A stretch of DNA of 64,000 nt from Geomonas diazotrophica (lineage in GTDB: Bacteria > Desulfobacterota > Desulfuromonadia > Geobacterales > Geobacteraceae). Where the stretch lies: positions 186,001 through 250,000 of the forward strand of contig NZ_JAHLMF010000005.1 in the NCBI RefSeq assembly GCF_018919385.1, in the 5' to 3' direction. This document shows positions 62,916-64,000 of the stretch, piece by piece. A program made the translations under genes and the position numbers. The stretch's first letter is position 1; each line of letters opens with the position of its first letter. The notes under the pieces were generated by a model. It made no database searches. It worked only from the letters and a program-made list of their open reading frames with translations, and had not been told where the DNA came from.

Positions 62916-64000
62916 GGTTCTCACCTCCCAGGGCATCGGACGCGGTCTGCGCGATCTCGTTGGCCCAATTGCGGATAGTCGCCTCGTCGTTGCCTTCCAG
63001 CATGATGCGCAGGAGCGGTTCGGTGCCGGACCAGCGGATCAGCACCCTCCCCTCCCCTTTCAACTTCTCCTCGACGTCGTTGATCACCTTGGCTACCTCG
63101 GGGATCTGCATCACGTCGGTCTTCTGCGGCAGACGCACGTTGACCAGCACCTGCGGCAGGGAGTGCATCACCAGGGCGAGCTCGGAGAGGCGCTTTTGGC
63201 GGCGCTGCATGATGGCGAGCACCTGCAGCGCGGAGAGGATGCCGTCTCCGGTAGTGTTGTGGTCCAGGAAGATCATGTGCCCGGACTGCTCGCCCCCGAG
63301 GTTGTAGCCCCCCTTCAGCATCTCTTCGACGACGTAGCGGTCACCAACGGCGGTCTTGATCACCTCGCCGCCGGCACGCTTCATGGCGATGTCGAGCCCC
63401 ATGTTGCTCATCACCGTGGCGACCAGGGTGTTCTTGTTCAGAGTCCCCTGCCGCAGCATCTCGGTGGCGCAAATGGCCATGATCTTGTCGCCGTCCACCA
63501 CGTTGCCGTACTCGTCCACGAATATGACGCGGTCGGCGTCACCGTCGAGGGCGACCCCCAGGTCGGCGCCGTGCTGCTTCACCGCCTCGCTCATCACCTC
63601 GGGGTGCAGCGAACCGCAATCCGCGTTGATGTTGGTGCCGTTGGGCTTGACGCCGAGAGAAATCACCTCGGCCCCGAGCTCCTCGAACACCGCCGGTGCC
63701 ACCTTGTAGGCGGCGCCGTTGGCGCAGTCGAGCACGATCTTCAGCCCGGAGAGGTCGAGGTCCTTGGGGAAGGTGCTCTTCAAAAAGACGACGAAACGCC
63801 CCTGGGCATCGTCGATGCGGTAGGCCTTCCCCACCTCCTTCGCGGTAGGGCGCAGGGAGTCGATGCGCTTTGAGAAGATCAGTTCCTCGATCATCAGCTC
63901 GGTCTCGTCGGGGAGTTTGAAGCCGTCGCGCGAGAAGAACTTGATGCCGTTGTCCTCGAAGGGGTTGTGCGAGGCGGAGATGACCACGCCGGCGTCGGCG
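62908..64000 (-). CDS. glmM: Phosphoglucosamine mutase, C-terminal part (5' end outside window)
   Basis: This enzyme turns glucosamine-6-phosphate into glucosamine-1-phosphate for UDP-GlcNAc, needed for peptidoglycan and lipopolysaccharide. The catalytic Ser motif [16 protein letters not shown] lies near the window edge (about 63940-63985). Further on are the metal loop [15 protein letters not shown], the sugar-binding [10 protein letters not shown] and the C-terminal phosphate loop [13 protein letters not shown]. The frame continues to base 64000 without a start, so the first roughly 90 codons are missing. It overlaps pdxJ by eight bases. Confidence 0.95.
   Translation of the reverse strand, partial: ADAGVVISASHNPFEDNGIKFFSRDGFKLPDETELMIEELIFSKRIDSLRPTAKEVGKAYRIDDAQGRFVVFLKSTFPKDLDLSGLKIVLDCANGAAYKVAPAVFEELGAEVISLGVKPNGTNINADCGSLHPEVMSEAVKQHGADLGVALDGDADRVIFVDEYGNVVDGDKIMAICATEMLRQGTLNKNTLVATVMSNMGLDIAMKRAGGEVIKTAVGDRYVVEEMLKGGYNLGGEQSGHMIFLDHNTTGDGILSALQVLAIMQRRQKRLSELALVMHSLPQVLVNVRLPQKTDVMQIPEVAKVINDVEEKLKGEGRVLIRWSGTEPLLRIMLEGNDEATIRNWANEIAQTASDALGGENRG

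Overview
The window is high-GC DNA from a member of the Geobacteraceae, most likely the Geomonas/Citrifermentans side of the family. This is inferred from the gene order aroE-pilB-pilT-pilC-pilS-pilR-pilA(short)-PilA-C followed by an exopolysaccharide locus, from the truncated 59-residue mature pilin, and from dispersed REP/MITE repeats. The exact species cannot be set from the sequence alone. I see no rRNA, tRNA, CRISPR array, prophage or insertion sequence.

Layout. (1) 1-5073, plus strand: a respiratory nitrate reductase operon, narG (3' end only), narH, narJ, narI, then a NarK-type transporter. A 100-bp MITE-like element sits between narG and narH. (2) 5199-7352: a TauE/SafE permease, UppP and a hemerythrin-like protein. 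The hemerythrin gene has an FNR/HcpR-like box centred at -41.5 from its predicted start site. (3) 7445-13245: glycan genes in two divergent units, including a GT11 fucosyltransferase and a GT2 enzyme fused to a degenerate methyltransferase domain. (4) 33411 down to 13291, minus strand: 18 tightly packed genes over 20 kb, many with 4-base start/stop overlaps. They encode an ABC-2 exporter, a Wzm/Wzt exporter, a decaprenyl-phosphate phosphoribosyltransferase homologue, glycosyltransferases, methyltransferases, an ATP-grasp enzyme and a flavoprotein. The position next to pilA matches the xap (extracellular anchoring polysaccharide) locus of G. sulfurreducens. (5) 41765 down to 33499: the type IV pilus cluster with two tandem short pilins, one PilA-C, the PilS/PilR pair and a clear sigma-54 promoter before pilA. 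(6) 49747 down to 41832: RNase R, tatC, ribF, a flippase-like protein, a DUF2723 membrane protein and aroE. (7) 50212-56467: a Slt-type lytic transglycosylase, a histidine kinase and single-domain response regulator, a lipoprotein and a GyrI-like protein. (8) 56774-61227: a MarR-controlled TolC/EmrA/EmrB tripartite efflux operon with twin operator sites. (9) 61547-64000, minus strand: a small membrane protein, a parvulin, pdxJ and the 3' part of glmM.

How it works together. The middle of the window is one cell-surface programme. PilS/PilR and sigma-54 drive the short pilin. Only 29 bases separate the terminator after the pilin pair from the exopolysaccharide operon, so read-through may co-regulate pilus and matrix. 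The presence of a phosphoribosyltransferase homologue and a UDP-galactopyranose-mutase-like flavoprotein suggests a polymer with furanose sugars; this is inference. The nar genes and the FNR-boxed hemerythrin point to nitrate respiration and its reactive nitrogen by-products.

Limits. Function is called from recognised motifs and context only; no search was run. Promoters are matched by eye.
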